Assembly: GCA_013397935.1 (NCBI GenBank)
Contig: VZRN01005637.1
Span: 1 to 64,000, forward strand
Direction of reading: 5' to 3'
Source of the DNA: Dasyornis broadbenti
Lineage: Eukaryota > Chordata > Aves > Passeriformes > Dasyornithidae
Length of the DNA: 64,000 bases
Positions 39,801-54,800 of the stretch are shown here, piece after piece. The translations under genes and the position numbers were made by a program. Each line of letters starts with the position of its first letter. Position 1 is the first letter of the stretch. The notes beneath the pieces are model-generated. The model saw only the letters and a program-made list of their open reading frames with translations. It was not told the DNA's origin and did not search any database.

Positions 39801-42800
39801 GCAGAGTAATGTCTTATATTAATACATAATTGTTTAAAACTGATTTTTTATTCCCCAAATTACAATGTGACAATGTTTGCCTCCCATATTTAAGATTACA
39901 CTATTGCTTATAGGATTTCTTTTGTTATTCCCTGAGTTACATTCAACTATAAAAATCATAAAAGTGTAAAATTTTAGTAGTGGTAGTACATATGTTGTAA
40001 CAGTTACCATTCTGGTTTTTGATTCCTTTTATAAGAAGGGAAGAGAAATATCAGAGATTCTCCAACTCCATTTGGTATCCACTGAGATAAATTCTGCATG
40101 GCAGTGTGAGAATAAATATGCAATTGCTATTAATGTTGCCAACTGAAAATAGCTTTACTATTTTGTGTAACATTCTGCAAACAGATTTTTTTTCAAACAT
40201 GGATTTCCCAGAAACACCTTCTGGATTTTCGCTTTGAATTCCTAGACCTATAAAAATACATTTCTGCAAACTGTTTCAAGTGATTTTTTTACTCCATTGT
40301 TTTTCCTCTCATTTTGCTTTTTCTAGTCTTTGGGGTTTTTTCAGTTCATAGTAAAAATAGCTTAAAACTCTGCCTTGTCACTGCCTAAGTGAGATAAAAA
40401 TGCTCTTATTCTCAGAAATGTTCTGCAATTGGCTAATTACTTTCTTTTAATGTCCTTCAAGATTTTCAGACAGCATTCTACGTAATATCTGCAGCCAACA
40501 CTTGCAGTAGTTTAGTGTTTAAAAATTGGAACGCACTGGCCAGTTCAATTCCGACTGAACTTACTCATGGCAGAGAATAAACTCACTAACCCTCTGAAAA
40601 AGCTTTTTTCCCACAACATTTGAGTTTCACATACGCATTATGGATTAAATAAATAGGCTGATACGTCATTTGCCAATGGCAGCAAGGGATTTCAGGTTAT
40701 TTTCATGGAAGAATGAATTCCAAAGTCTAAAACGTTTTACCTTCCATGAATTTGAGAAGTCTCCAAATAGCTAGTTTTATTTGAAAGTCTTCAGTAAGCA
40801 AATTCCCAGTCATATAAGGGCTTTCATGTCAGGAATTCTATCTCTTCCTTGTTTAGGAAACTAGCAGGTATTTTGGCTCTTTGCTCAGCATTTCGTTTTA
40901 GTATTTCTGTGAGCAGATTGTTACACTTTTTACTTCATAATCTTTCTTGGTAATGCAGTGAAGCCAAATGTGATATAGATCCATCTGAATATTACCAAAA
41001 TAAAAATCATATTGCTTTCGCATTTTGAAGCTTGATGTAGATGGATTGTTTCCAAAGAGGTTTCACCGAGATCTGACAAAAAGAATGTTGGGTCACAGCT
41101 CTTATAGTTGGGTCAACTCTTGAGAACTGTGGGGTACACAGAATGCATGAGTTTGATTTCTAGTCTGACAGAAATTTTCTCAAGGGGATTCTGCAAGAGA
41201 GGAAGCTTGGGTAAGAATCACCAAACCTGATAGTTCTAGCAACCTGAAAAGTAGTTCTTAAGATCGCTAGTTCTGTTTACCTAAATGATGTTTTGTTAAG
41301 AGATCATGTTCATGTCTTAGGAGAAACTCAGCTACTGTGTTCAGCTATACCTTGTTTGCTGCTTCCCATTCTTACTAAAAGTTTTTGAGTAGCACAGGAA
41401 TCAAATTCTGTTAAAGAATCCATTAAACATGTAGTGTATCCAGATCACTCAAATGCATGACAATACCCTTTCAAAAGAACATTGTAGTTATTAATGAACT
41501 TCAGGGAGATTTCCAGGGAGTGAGTCTGTATGTGCTTATGAGAATACAAGTGAACAAAATGCTGGATCTAACTATTAACATTAAATTTCAACTCAACTTT
41601 CAGTCATTTGTCACAAAGCCAACACGAGCTTCTTCAGTATCTAAAATCTGCATTTGGCAACTTGGATAACTGGAATTCTGTTGACTTCTGAGATCACTGT
41701 CCTAAGAAGTTAGCTGAACTGAATAGACAAAATTTCAAATTGGAAGCCTCTTAAAAATGGACAAGAGTTTTCATCTGGCAAATGAAAATCTACAATCAAC
41801 ATCTCTATTTCCTGCAATGTGTATTGTCAGGGAGTCCATAAACAGCTTGTACTGGTTATGATAATTTCCCTTTGCCTTTCTATTTGTACAGTCTGACGTC
41901 AAAAATGTGGTATTTTGGAAAGAATGTATAGAACTTTTCCTGTTTTTCTAGAGTTTTGGGCAATTTCTTCAATATCTGTCCCTAAGCAGAATGGAACTGA
42001 ATAAAGCCTGGTATCTCCCCTTTCACCTGGCATCGCACTATTCAGCACCTATTGTGTCCTCTGGGACTCTTACACAAATTGTAGGCTGTAAAGCCGTAAA
42101 ATTATTTGTCTGTGACACTCATTTAATTCAATGCATCTTTGAAAGAGGAGTTTCTTGTGCTTGTCAGTTTTAGTTGAACTCATTTTAATCATCAGAGAAG
42201 CTTAATATGAAAATAAATTTAATTCTAATAAAGATGAGTTATGTTTTATATTGCAAAGTTGAAAGCATGGTTATAAAGGGGTAACATATGCAAAAGACAA
42301 ATCTAAATTGAGTTAATAAGAGAAATCTGTCAAAGCTGTTCTGCTGCCGCCAGGTTGGCTGGAGGCCTGGGGAGATAACCTCATTTTCTCTAGGAATGCT
42401 TAAAGAAGGTCCTTCTCCAAGCTTTTCTCCCTTCCTTTCTTTCAACTGGGAAACAACTCTCCTTCCTGGGTCTTTTTGCAGTTTGAATGCAGCACTGTAA
42501 AAAAAGAATGCAAAACAGCAATGGTTCCTTATAAACCACATCTCAGAAGAGGTGTAAACTACAAACATCTAAATAAACATATTGTATGGTTTGTTTTAGC
42601 TTTTCGTAGAAATAGCAGTTAATATATTGATGATCTGTGAGACAAGATTCCTTCAATGCACACGTGAACTTAGGAGGGCAGGGTCACATTCACAGTTCTC
42701 CCTGCTGTAGGATATTCTTTGTTAAACAAGATACTGAGACCAGAATGGAGTTCTTAAGCTTTTTAAAAATTTAAATAGTTTTATCTTACCTGCTTCCCAG

Positions 42801-45800
42801 CAGCTTTTCTGTTCTTTCAAAAAACTGAATTTTCATTGTCCAGAAAGCATGGAAATCTCCTAGACTGGATTGTGTGCACAGAGATTAAATCTAGCTGAAG
42901 GTAGAGAGAAAACTACTTGCATGTAAAAATGAATTGAATTCTATCTTCAGAATTTCCTTTGCCATAAAGATGTTTGAGTAACTTACATTTGAAGACCTTG
43001 GAGTGTATTACTTCAGGCTCAATAATTAATCTGTCAATGGTTAATGCTCTTGTAGTAAATCTACTGGATAAACTCACCAGCACTGGCCTTGCAGTAACTG
43101 TTGAATAAATTACTTTGCATGATAATGCTTTTTTTTAGCGATTAATTTGTTTGAATGAGATTTTTTTTTTTTTCTGCACTGTTTTTACACCTTTATCCTC
43201 CACCTTTCAAATCTTTTGGCACAGGTTTTCATTATGGAAAAAGGAACTTGAGGAATGGTTTCAGTTGTCATTATTTATGCATAGCTGTGATTTTGATGTA
43301 TGAGGCTATATGAATCTAGAAAAAAAATTATTTTCTAGAAAATCCTGACTTTGCATCTGTGGAATTACATCCCTTCAACATTATGAATTTATAAAGGAAG
43401 GCTAATTTAAAAGACAATAAATTTAAATTAGAATGCTACTGGGTACTCTGAAATTGGACAGTATTTTCCAGTGATCTGTGAGTTATGTATTGAAGAGTCT
43501 TGAAAAATCTGTGGAATGTTTGGCTGCAACTTGCTTTTAATCATAAAGTTATTATATACTAGTAACTTCTACAATTTTTGTTGATTGCACTGATTTTAAT
43601 TATGAACAACATTTTTCAGGTCATGTCACAAAAGCTGCTGAGCATTATGAAGCATTTTATCAGCTAGCAGAGGGCTCACCATGGAAGGATGAGACAGGCC
43701 AAACTTACAATTCACTGGCATGTCAGCATCTCTGGAGAATTTATACATTACTAGCAGACAAAATGCTGGAAAATAAAGAACACCAAGAGGCCGTCAAAAT
43801 GCTAATAAAAGCTTTAAAGATGGCAAAAGAAGGTAGGTGGAAAATGATGCTTTCCCATTCCTTCATTCGATGTGCATGCCATGATTTTCCCATGAGTAAA
43901 GTAGAAAGTGTCAAGTGTTTGACTGGGTGATTATTTCCTATGAAATTCCAAGACAAATGCTGCCTATACACTTGTAGATCTCACTAAAGCAGAAATGCCT
44001 TCTTGCTGACATCAAAGAAAGTTTTAGGTTCCTCAAAGCTTTATCTCCAAAAAACCCCTGACAGCCTTGTGGGAATAATAATATAAAACTGTGAACCCAT
44101 AATCAGAAAGTGAGGTCACTGATGGAAGCTTAGGTCACTGATTTTGATTGACTAGCCACTGTTGATTTGGCAATTTTTGGCTGATATTATCTGCTGGAAA
44201 AAAGTTACCTTTTCACTCTACATAGTTATTTAATACTTGAAAGAAACAGGTTTTTATCATAAGCAAACAAAATTTTTTCTCTTAATGCACATAAATACTT
44301 TGAAACCTAAACTAAAATATTAGAGAATCACAGAATACCAGAGATAGGAAGAGAGACCCTCGGAAATCATAAGGTTGTTAAGAGCAGGCTACCCAGGATT
44401 ACAGCCAATCAAGTTTTTAGTATTTCCACAAATTGAGCCTCCATAACCACTCTGGAAAAGATTTACCACTGTTCAAACACCCTCACAATGAAAAAGGTTT
44501 TTGTTTAAATATGTATTAATGAAGATATATCAGCACATACATTAGGTTTTTTAATTTAGTAATGTATGCTGAACATTAATCTGTGACACATTCTTTGAGT
44601 AGTAGTTGGAATAGATAAACTATGAAAATGGCAAAAAAATTAAAATATTTTCCAAGTTTTAAAATAAGTTTTCTGACAACGCTATGACTGTACAGGTCGT
44701 AATACAAGTTTTTAGTGTTTTCTATAGCTGTTGTCTATAATACATGCTTAAATCACAACTGCAGTAAAACTGCTCCTCTTAATATTTAGTGTAGTAGCTG
44801 GAAGGGCTGTCGATGAAGTTCCCTATTGACGTCTTCTTACTGCTAATGAAAACTGCTGGCTATCAAGAGATTTTTGTAAAGACATCAGATCAATTTGGAC
44901 ACTTATTTTGACCAAGCAGATGTTTTGGTGCCCTTATTTCAAATCAATCACTTTCATGGCTTCCTGAGGCTTGTATCACATATCACTGTGCACAATACAT
45001 GTGCTGTTGTTATCTTTAAGTTTAAGCTTTAGAAGCTTCTTTCTGAGAAGTTCTCCAGTCCTCATTCCATAGCTTCCATCTGCTGGCTACTGGATGTTAT
45101 CTGTAATGCCCATTCTGTCCTTCTGGACTATCATCTGCATATATGTGTTTTATTAATTAGGTTTAAGTATTACCCACTTCAGACTCTCAAACTCTTCTTA
45201 AGCAAGGAAGAAAGTTCTTTATGTCCCTAGGAACTTTTAACTTATTGTCCTGTGAAACTGTATTGCTGTATCCTTTTGGTTTATTAAGTCTTTTAAGGGA
45301 TATTGAATACTGGAAAAGACCACCAGAGTTTTGAGTTACAGGCTTTTAATAATTTTAAGTAACGTCTTAAGTGCTATAGTTAGAGCACTGCCATGGCCTG
45401 AGCAATTACCATCATTCCAAGAGTTTCATACTGGATGTAGGCTCCTGTGTGTTTGGACAGACAGAATTAGTCTGACAACTGTAAGTAGATAATCTCCCTT
45501 TTCATTGTAACTATATTTATTTATGCATTTTACAAAATATCTTGATATGCAGTTATGCTTCAGGTGGATTGTGTTGGAGCAGATGGATGCTGAGTAACAC
45601 AAAGATTGCATTTTTGGCTATCTTTAATTTCATCTAAAGGGTTTTTTAATGGCTACTCTTGTTCTGGAGGGAAATTTTGAATATAGTGTGATACTTTAAG
45701 AACTTACATAATTAGTTTATATTTATTTTGGCATCAAATAGATGATTTTAAGGGAGCCATGCAAAAGGACCAGCAAGCAGTGTTTGTTAGCCCAGGATCA

Positions 45801-48800
45801 GTGAAATAAAGCTTGGCATGGAAAGGTGTGATGCACCTTAGTTAGCAACAGTGTGTACATAATTTTCTGTAAGTACTGCCTTCAAGTATAAGTTACCCAT
45901 TTTTTTAGTTATTTTAACCTACAGTATCTTGTAAAACAGCCGGGAGAGTAAGAGATGAAACTGATCTCTTGGTATTCTCTCTTGGTGTTTCACTAAGATT
46001 CACATTGGCAAAATGCATGGGTCAAGATACATTTCATGTTTATATATATTAAGGTTTATTATGTATTTATTGCTACTTTAAATTGAGAATATAGAGACTA
46101 CTGTTATTTTCTAATGTGAAGACATGAGGACCATTACTAAACAATTAATGACAGAGAACCTTACATGTGTTAGTTTGATTGTACTTCATTACTGAAAGAT
46201 GTTTTTTCTGACTTTGCTGAACTTTCTTGATGAACTTTGTTAGAATCTACAGCCTCTAAGTTTTAATGACCACTCTATGTTTTTGGAAAGAGAGACATGG
46301 CAGGGGTAAGGAAAGGGTAAAATTTACTACAGTATTTTAGCATCTGTATGTTATTTAAGAACCTGTAAGAGCTGTCTGTACCGATGTCATTTTGTTCAGA
46401 TCATGCTGGTAACGGAACCTTTAATCCATTCTTTAGGAGGTGTTACAAAGATGCAAGGAGAAGCTGCCTATTGCTTAAGTTTAGCGTACCATTTTTCTGG
46501 AGAACATGAGACAGCATTAACAGTGAGTTTATTCTTTGCTTTAGCTTTCTCAATGCCTTTCTCTGCCTCCTTGCCATCTTAGGCAAAACTTGGAGAGACT
46601 TGGCTCACCAATCTTTTATAACTGTATCTAGTTCTGTGGGCAGGGATCCATGTGGCTCAAGCACTTGTAGTTCCAATAAATTCCAGAACTGATGGAATCC
46701 CGGTTTCCGTGGATCTGTAGACATAATAAAAATTGACAATTCAGGTTATATGTGACTGGCTTTCCTTTACAAAACAGTCTCTTATTTATTTAGGGTCTTG
46801 TATAAAACACCAATTTTGAAAATTAGTTTGGTACTGTGTATTTGTGAGCTAAAATGAAAAATGTATCCATTCACACACTGAGATGGCTAGAACATCAGGA
46901 ATTTAGAAGAAATAGGAATTACTTTTGAAAAGCTGTTATGCTGATGCAATTCCTGCTGTGGATACTTGAGTTCAAACTCCTGATGTTTCCCTTGAGCCTT
47001 AATAATTCTAATACAGTGAGAGTTGTACATGTGGAATTCTAGTCTAGAGGGAGGGTTGCCCTACTTCTTCATAGGTCAGTGTGAGAGAGAACATAAGCAG
47101 CAACTTGTTTCTTTTGTGCTAGTTATCAGTCACAGTCCTCCTTGATCCTCTTAAGAATGTTCTGTGGAAAATAAATTTGAATGTTTTGTTCATGATTATT
47201 GCAATTAGTCAGGTGGATAATTACTCTTTTTGTTTGTTCTTTTAACTGAAGAATGGCTCAGTATTCTATTAATGAACATGTTTGAGAGAGGTCATTCATT
47301 TTGGATATTTGTTGTGGTGGTTTTCGGTTTGGTTTTGTTTGTTGCATTTTTTTTCAGAAACAGACCAATAAAAGTCCCAGAATAAATTCAACATACACTT
47401 CAATATTACTTGCTTGGCTTCTGCAGTGTAGGAGGGATTCTAGGTTTCTGTCTTGAAATGTTCTTTTACATGGTTTTTTTCATTTTCATTATGATTTTTC
47501 TACAAGTTACTGACCGCCTTTATACATAATTCTTCAATGCTGCAAGTCTTAACTTCTGTGTAAATCAACTGAATGCCGGAAAAGGGGATCCTGTTCTCAA
47601 TCAATTGCAGTTAAAGCCTGTAGCTGAATGTGAAAATATTTCAAAACTAAAATGCTCCATATAATTTCATAAAATTGTATCTGGTTGTTGCAACAGCAAT
47701 GAGAATATGATATTTGATCTCTTCCAGGAAAACAGTATGATAGATTAGACCAGAATTTTTTGTACTGCAGTTTGCCAGCCACTATTTTTTGCCTGACGAG
47801 TGTGCTGGCATTCTTACCTGAGCAACTTTTCTGTTAAGTTTTTGTGAGTCACAATATACTGTGTGAATGATGAAGAGTAGCAAGATAAACAAATGTGCTA
47901 GATAAAGAAACATGCATGCCTAATCTCTCCAGGATATACAAAGGATCAAACCACCCTTAAATGGGTCAAAAATATGGTTGTCCCAGGACATTGTTTCCTC
48001 TGAATCAATTTTGCTTACATTTGATAGCTATTCCTTTCCCCTATGTCTCTTGTCAAAAAGTTACAGCAATCATTTGGAAGTTCCGTTTCTTTTTGTTGCA
48101 TGCAGATTTTTTTTAAGGAAGCTTCTGAAACCCTGAATTTTGTAATGTACTACTATTATTTTAAAGATATAACTAATAGGTTGTGCCTAATATTTCTAGT
48201 TCTACAAAAACACCTGACTGTTAAGGAAAGCAATGTGCAAGGGCAAGAAGGCTTCTGTAGTACCAAAACAAATTATACATTGTGTTAAGAGTGTAAAATG
48301 TTATTTTAACAGCAATGGAAATACCAGTACTTTTCAGTGTTAATAATACAGTGACATTTTCTAATATAATGGCATTACAATAATATTACATGAGAAACTT
48401 ATTAAGTACTTTTATTCAAAAAATGTAGTGTGTTCTATGGGACCAAAGAAAGGGGTATGGTTTTAGCTCCTTTTGTCTTTTACAGTGATCAGTATAGATG
48501 CAGTAAAATATCGGTGGTTGACTGTACTGTTTGAGCACAAGTTGTGTTCACTCTCCAATTGGAAATCATTGCCTAAAATTTACCCTTCTGTTCTCAGTTT
48601 AATGGTCTCTGTATCCAAGGGGAGCTCAGATGCTTACGGAGATGAAATCATTGCCTCCTGTTCCCAGGGGCCCACTGGTTATCATTACACATAACATGCA
48701 GACAATACTGCTAGGAGCCAGTTTGCCTCATGGTAATATGTAGTTCATCACCAGCTTCTGTAGCATGCTAAAGAGGTCTTGCCACACAGCTTGGGACTAT

Positions 48801-51800
48801 TCCGATGTAGACTCAGGGGTCTCAGCAGTTATTTCCCTGCTTTGCATCAGTTTTCATCTTCTTTATCCCTTTGTGCCGTGGTCCACCTCAGGCAGTCTCC
48901 TTCTAGGGGAATCTGAAAGGAGCAGCTGTTACAGACACCATTTCCTCCAATTGTTGCCACTTGGTTCCTTTTGCTCTTTAGCCCCCCCCCAACATGCACA
49001 CACAGTATCATGCATATGAACATGTTTCTCTTTCATTCATGTCTTCTATCAGGGCAGAGAAGCATATGTTCAAAATAGTCATTATCTGATGCAGTAATTA
49101 AAGATTGAAATGATTAAGCTGCAGCCTATTCTATAGAAAATATGCAGTCACTTTGTATCGAATGGGCTGATTTTGTTAAAGAAGGTTTTTTATTTGCTAG
49201 GGACTTGATGTTTAACATGATTTGATTTGGTGTATAATCTGTGTAAATTAGTTTAATTTGATTTGATATATATGATTTATTTCAGTGGAGCTATTCAGAT
49301 GTAAAAATAAAAGTGTGTGCAAGTTTAAAAGCCTGAGAACTAATTACATTCAATAGCACTGGGATGTGTTCATAATATTTTTCATATCATCTGGTTTATA
49401 ATCAAGCCTAATGGCCTTTCCACAAAATATTAATAGTTCACATTATATGGATTTTACCTTAAACATTATAGATTTTGTCAGGGAGAGTTCTCCAACTAGG
49501 CTAATTTTGAAGTAAAAGGTACTGTTTACTTGTTTTTTCCTCAGACTTATTATTCTAGCAGGGTATTAAGTGAAGCATTTCTGTATCCTTAGAAACCTTG
49601 CATAAGGTATTGTAATCTAACGCTTGATATGGGATCTTTTTTTTTTTCTTAGACTGGGCTTTCAAGACTGCTTCAAAGTATAGGTTATCATGCTAATTTT
49701 TTCTTTCAATTAGAGCTGCATCCCAAATCATTAGGAAAAATCTAATCCTCATTCCTTATTTAAGTGTTAGCATTTTTTCTAAGTGTTTCTGTATTTTGGA
49801 TATTGAATCCTGTGTTTCAGATATGTTACATATTTAAATAATAGAGGCAGTGCTCATGAGTACTGAGACTCATGCCAAGTTAAATGAGGTAATTTGTGAC
49901 ATAATGCTATCTGCATGAATTGTCAGAATTACGATATACAAGCCACAGGCATAAAATTATTAAGAAAATTTATGAACTTGCAAAGACATCTTCACATTCA
50001 AAATGATCCTATTAAAGCAATCAGAGGTGATTAATGGCCATAAACTTAATTTCTGAAAAAGTCTGTGCAAAACTGGAAATTTTGTGTCCTCTCATGCAGC
50101 TGGGGAGAATATGAGGGTATCTGGACTGCAGATATTCTGAATACCTCCCAAACACTGAGTAAGGTGGTTGAGAGAAATGAGCATGTCAAGTTAGAAGGCT
50201 GAACTTCAAGTCAGTGGTGTCTGAGTAGACCACTGAGTTTAGGTTTAAGCTTTCATTATTGTTACCACAAAAAAACCCCTCTTAAATGGAAACTCATAAT
50301 ACACATCCAAAGATACTATTCAACAGAAATTAATTCAAACTTCCTTCTTTTAAATCATCTGTATTGTCCTTTATGCATCTCTGAATGATCTTTAGCCATT
50401 AGTAATGAAGTGCAACATTTTCAGCTTAGCGAATGGCATCACATGTTTGGAAAAATTGTTTAGCATACCAGTTTAAGAAAAGGTCTCCTAATTTCTAGAG
50501 GCTCCACTTTCATTGAAGTGATTTTAAACTGTTCTTGAAACTGTATTCATATAGGAATTTAGTGTTTTTCATGTTTGAGGAATAAAAACCCAAAACTTTG
50601 AGTCTTCTTTGAAGATAGACACTTCTGATTGATCTTGACACTGACAATATTTTATGTACAGAGAAAGGTGTGGCCCAGTTCTGAAACTGAATTAAATTTC
50701 CTGTTCCTGAAGCATCTCACTGCTGCTAAACACTGGTGAAGATAATACAAACAAAATTATATGAGAGAATTACTATTGGGAGTGAACTTTGTCCTGAAAA
50801 AATATACTGATTCAAATACTGTGGGAATTAAGAAATTAGGAATTGTTTGTTTTGAGAATAACTTCTTGTAAAGAAGACCTGGAACTTCAGGAAAGAGATG
50901 AATGTCTGATCATTCAACTAATTTTTTTTTGTTGTTAATTTAGCACTTAATTCTTAAAGACAGTTCTAACTTTTTATTTGGAGATGAATGTTAACACTCG
51001 CTTAATGAAGGAAGGATTTCTTCTGTTGGTCTAATGTAAATAAGATTTTTCCTATCTTAACCAGTTTCTTGAAAACCTAGGGGAAAAAAAATGTTCTGAT
51101 TATCCCTGAGATGCATTAACGCTACTTTCCTTCAATACTTTTCCATACACCACACATTTTTGCACCTTGGTGTTCTGGTGTCCACTATACTTGCCTTGAA
51201 ACTTGGTATCATTTTCCTTTTCAGTCTGTGGTTCAAACTGCACTTTGGTTGGTTAATGGCAGCACAAAACTTCCCTTCAGTAATGTGGATTTTTGTCAAG
51301 ATACATATGCCACAAGAATATCCTCTGTAAGAAAACACTCTTAAATGCAGTACTGCTGCAGAATTACAGTGGTCTAGTTATACAAAAGTTATAGAGCATG
51401 AGACAAAAGCATATTAATAAATACATTTCAAAATCTATTACCTGATGATAAGAAAATCACATTATCACATTTCCATATTTTCCCACAGCAACAATGAAAA
51501 TAAATGGACTAGCAACTTGTTGATATCGACGTTACTCTTCAGGAGTCTCATGTTCCATACGAATGGTTACCAAAACACCATGGATGGTGGATTTCCATCT
51601 CATCCAATATAACTTTCAATTTACTCATTCTTATACCCCAAAAGAGTATGACAACTGCAGTGAGTTGAAGGTTTCACTGCACAATCCATTAGATAAATCT
51701 ATAGCACCTTTTCAGCATTTCAGGATTATTTGACCACTGGTGTTTTCAGGAATCTGAATACAAGTTGGTGACAAGAAGTTTAAAACCCCAATTTTGAGGG

Positions 51801-54800
51801 CTATGCCTGGAGGACATTGGGTTTTTTCTTTCTAATTCTGAAACAGTATGAAAGTTGCTGGTTTTATATATATTTATAAGATTATGTAGCCTTACTTAAA
51901 ATATATATATATTAAATATCCTGCATTTAGAAGTTGTGCTATTTAACATATCAAATGTGGTTTCCCAAACTTCAAAATCTATTTCTGGTAATATTTTGAC
52001 TCTACTTAAAAATGATAAATTTTGTTATTTTATTATTATGTATTTGTTGTTTTCTTATTGCCTTACACACATGCAGACACTTACACACACAAACACACTT
52101 TCTGTAAGAGTATGCAAAAGAACTGGAGGGGAGTGCAGTGTGGCACTAGTAAAGGTATATTTACATTATAATAAATATTCTAAGATCAAGAGAACTATTT
52201 GTATAAATGTGAATCATTTCCATGAAACTGTTGTTAATTGTTATATTTGACCTCAAAAGAAGCAAATTGCTTTTACTGGAGTGCTCAGCTTTAGTATATT
52301 GAAAAATGGAGGACAAAGCCATAAAAATTCCTTAAACTGCTCTGCTACAGAATAAAATATCTTTACATCTGGTTTTAACAAGGTGTGGAGTGCAGAGCAC
52401 TTGGCAGTCATGGCACCTCAGCTCAGGTCCTACCATTTTGGTGTTGCTGCTGAGATGGAGCGGTCTCTGCATGCTCTCTGCTGGTGTGGCCGGTGCAGAT
52501 GGCTCTTCCTTGTGCTTTCCCAGGCAGGTTGGCAGCCAGCTTGTGGATACAGCTCTGCAGGGTTTGTTTATGGGAAAGAAGGTTACAATTAGTCCCCTGG
52601 CCCCAACTGAGATTTCTAAAACTCCAGTAACTGTCTTCTGTCAGTTATAAGACGTGAAGTAGGCATTTTCTCTGTACGTTATTGAAATTTTTGTTTAGAG
52701 TGACTACTAAAATGGACTCCTTTTCTTCTTTTTTTCTCCTTTTTCCTTTTTTTTTTTTTTTTTTTAACACCTGCCAGTATAGAGTTTCCACTCATTTCTT
52801 TCTCACAGACTGGGAACAAAAGAGACAAAGCAGCAGAGCTGTGTGTTATAGAGGTTATTTACTTTATAAACTTCAGACCACGTTGGATTTCTAGCTTGGA
52901 TGTGCTAAACCTCAAAACCTAAATGCTGTGTATAATTAAGGGAAAGGAATAGTTACAGCATGTCTAAATTCACAGCTTATGTTATCTAATAACAATTACA
53001 TACAAGATTTTAGGAACTGCCAGTCCATTAGTGTGTAGCCATTAGTGAAACTGCCCATTCTATACGCAGGGCTGTAGCAAATGGCTGAAGATTGTAAGAG
53101 AAATTTTCTAATTCTGTTAGATAATATACTTACAGAAGTCAGACTCCTAATGTATTGTGAGAAAGGAAGCATTTGTACCCAACTGTAGAAATTCAGGAAT
53201 TTCAGGACATAAATGCAAATGTATTCATAATCTGGGAGGTTTTGTTTTCCGTTGTGTAGTTAATTCTAATGAACAGATTATAAAAAAAAAAATCTGTAAA
53301 GTAAGGCCTTTAAAATTAGATTTGTTTCTCAAATTGGTACAGTTCAAGATACAGCAATTCCCTTATTAAATATGTGTTTAAATTTCAATTCAGTTATTCT
53401 CAATGACTTCGGGGGACAAGTCATACGTTCAGGTATAAGCAAATGCTTAACAAATTTGCTTAATCAGAACCATCGATAGTTAGATTGGAGACTAGGTCTT
53501 GATATAGGCATTAGATCTTGAGGAATTTAAAATTTATCCTTTGATAGGTAAATAACCTGAGAAGTGAAAACACTAAAGTGTGCCAGTGTAAAACCTAGAG
53601 CTTGGTGCCTCCTTGCTAGAAGCAATTTGTTTTGCTGTTTAGCTTTCAGCTTATGTATTATTTCAGAGCTGATCAAAAGAATTGGTAGCAAAGTGTGAAA
53701 TAAATGGTACTTCTAAATAAATCGATTTCACATTCCTTGGTGCTTTAAATGATTCTAGTAATATTAATATTTAAAATATTTCTGTCTGAAATCTTTTTAT
53801 GACTACATATAGCAGTAAAGGTCCCTGTTTCATTCAGCTGTTTTTCATAGTAGTAAATTACACAGTAAACATTGTAGAAATACTATCTTTTAGAACTGAA
53901 ATGGATGCAAAAAGTCTCAAGTGTCTATTTGCATCTAAATGACTCAAGTTTTATTCCATCAATAAGAGCAGTCTATTAATCCTTTTATGCTTTACATGGG
54001 TTAAAACTTGAAGAATATAAGGTTTTCAGCTGAATGAGAACTCTTCCCTAACTTCTATATTGGTTTGCAGAAAAGGAATGTTTTTTAACTGGCATAAATT
54101 GGTTTTATGTTTTCCTAGTTTATCTCTGCAGTTTTTACCATTACTATGCAAATTTTAACCATTTGTTTGCTTTTAGCTAGGAAAACTTTGTGTAGTTAAA
54201 ATTACCTGTTCAAGGACAGACTAAAGATATTAATAAGCATGAAGCAGAATATTTATAGGTGCTTTGTCTAAGCAGTAATGGGCATTTAAGTGTGCACATA
54301 TATACAGTATGGTATTATTGTCTTAGCAGGCTACAGTGATCCGACAGCCAGGTACACTCATGTAGACCCAACAATCTGATAAAAGCAGTCCAGACATCTG
54401 GATCACAGTGCTGCTACACAAAAACATTTCTTAACAATTCACATTATTGCACTTACCCCAATTTCCAGACCTGTCCACCCTTTTCTCCTTGTTTCTTCCG
54501 CCGGCTCTGCTTTTGTCTTTTATGTACTTGCAGAATCTCATTTTTCCTTTACAAGTCACCTCCATCTGCTTATGTGACAGAGTGGTCCTCGTGCCACACA
54601 TCACATTGAGGAATTCTCAAGATGAAGGGCTATATTCACATCACTACCTCTGTCTCAGCACTGTTTCATGCTTGTCACTGCTCAGCACTCAGCGCCACAC
54701 TGCCTTGTTTTGTCAATAACCATTTATTTGTTGCTGGAATAGTAGCAACCATTACATCTGACCTCCCTGTTTCATCAATTATGAATAGATTATTGGATGT

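Larger units (their letters stand above)
27291..43619 (+). other. TTC29: TTC29 intron 4
   Basis: About 16.3 kb and the largest complete intron, GTAGGT...TTCAG. Three CR1 fragments (27.6, 32.5 and 36.4 kb) and a short perfect inverted repeat (31320-31345) were recognised. The rest looks unique and AT-rich, without coding signal. Confidence 0.85.

Noticed and set aside
42239..42568. 109-residue minus-strand frame
   Set aside because: No recognisable motif; lies in unique-looking intron sequence.
43315..43339. TCTAGAAAA...TTTTCTAGA inverted repeat
   Set aside because: Mostly A/T with 9-bp arms; expected in AT-rich introns.
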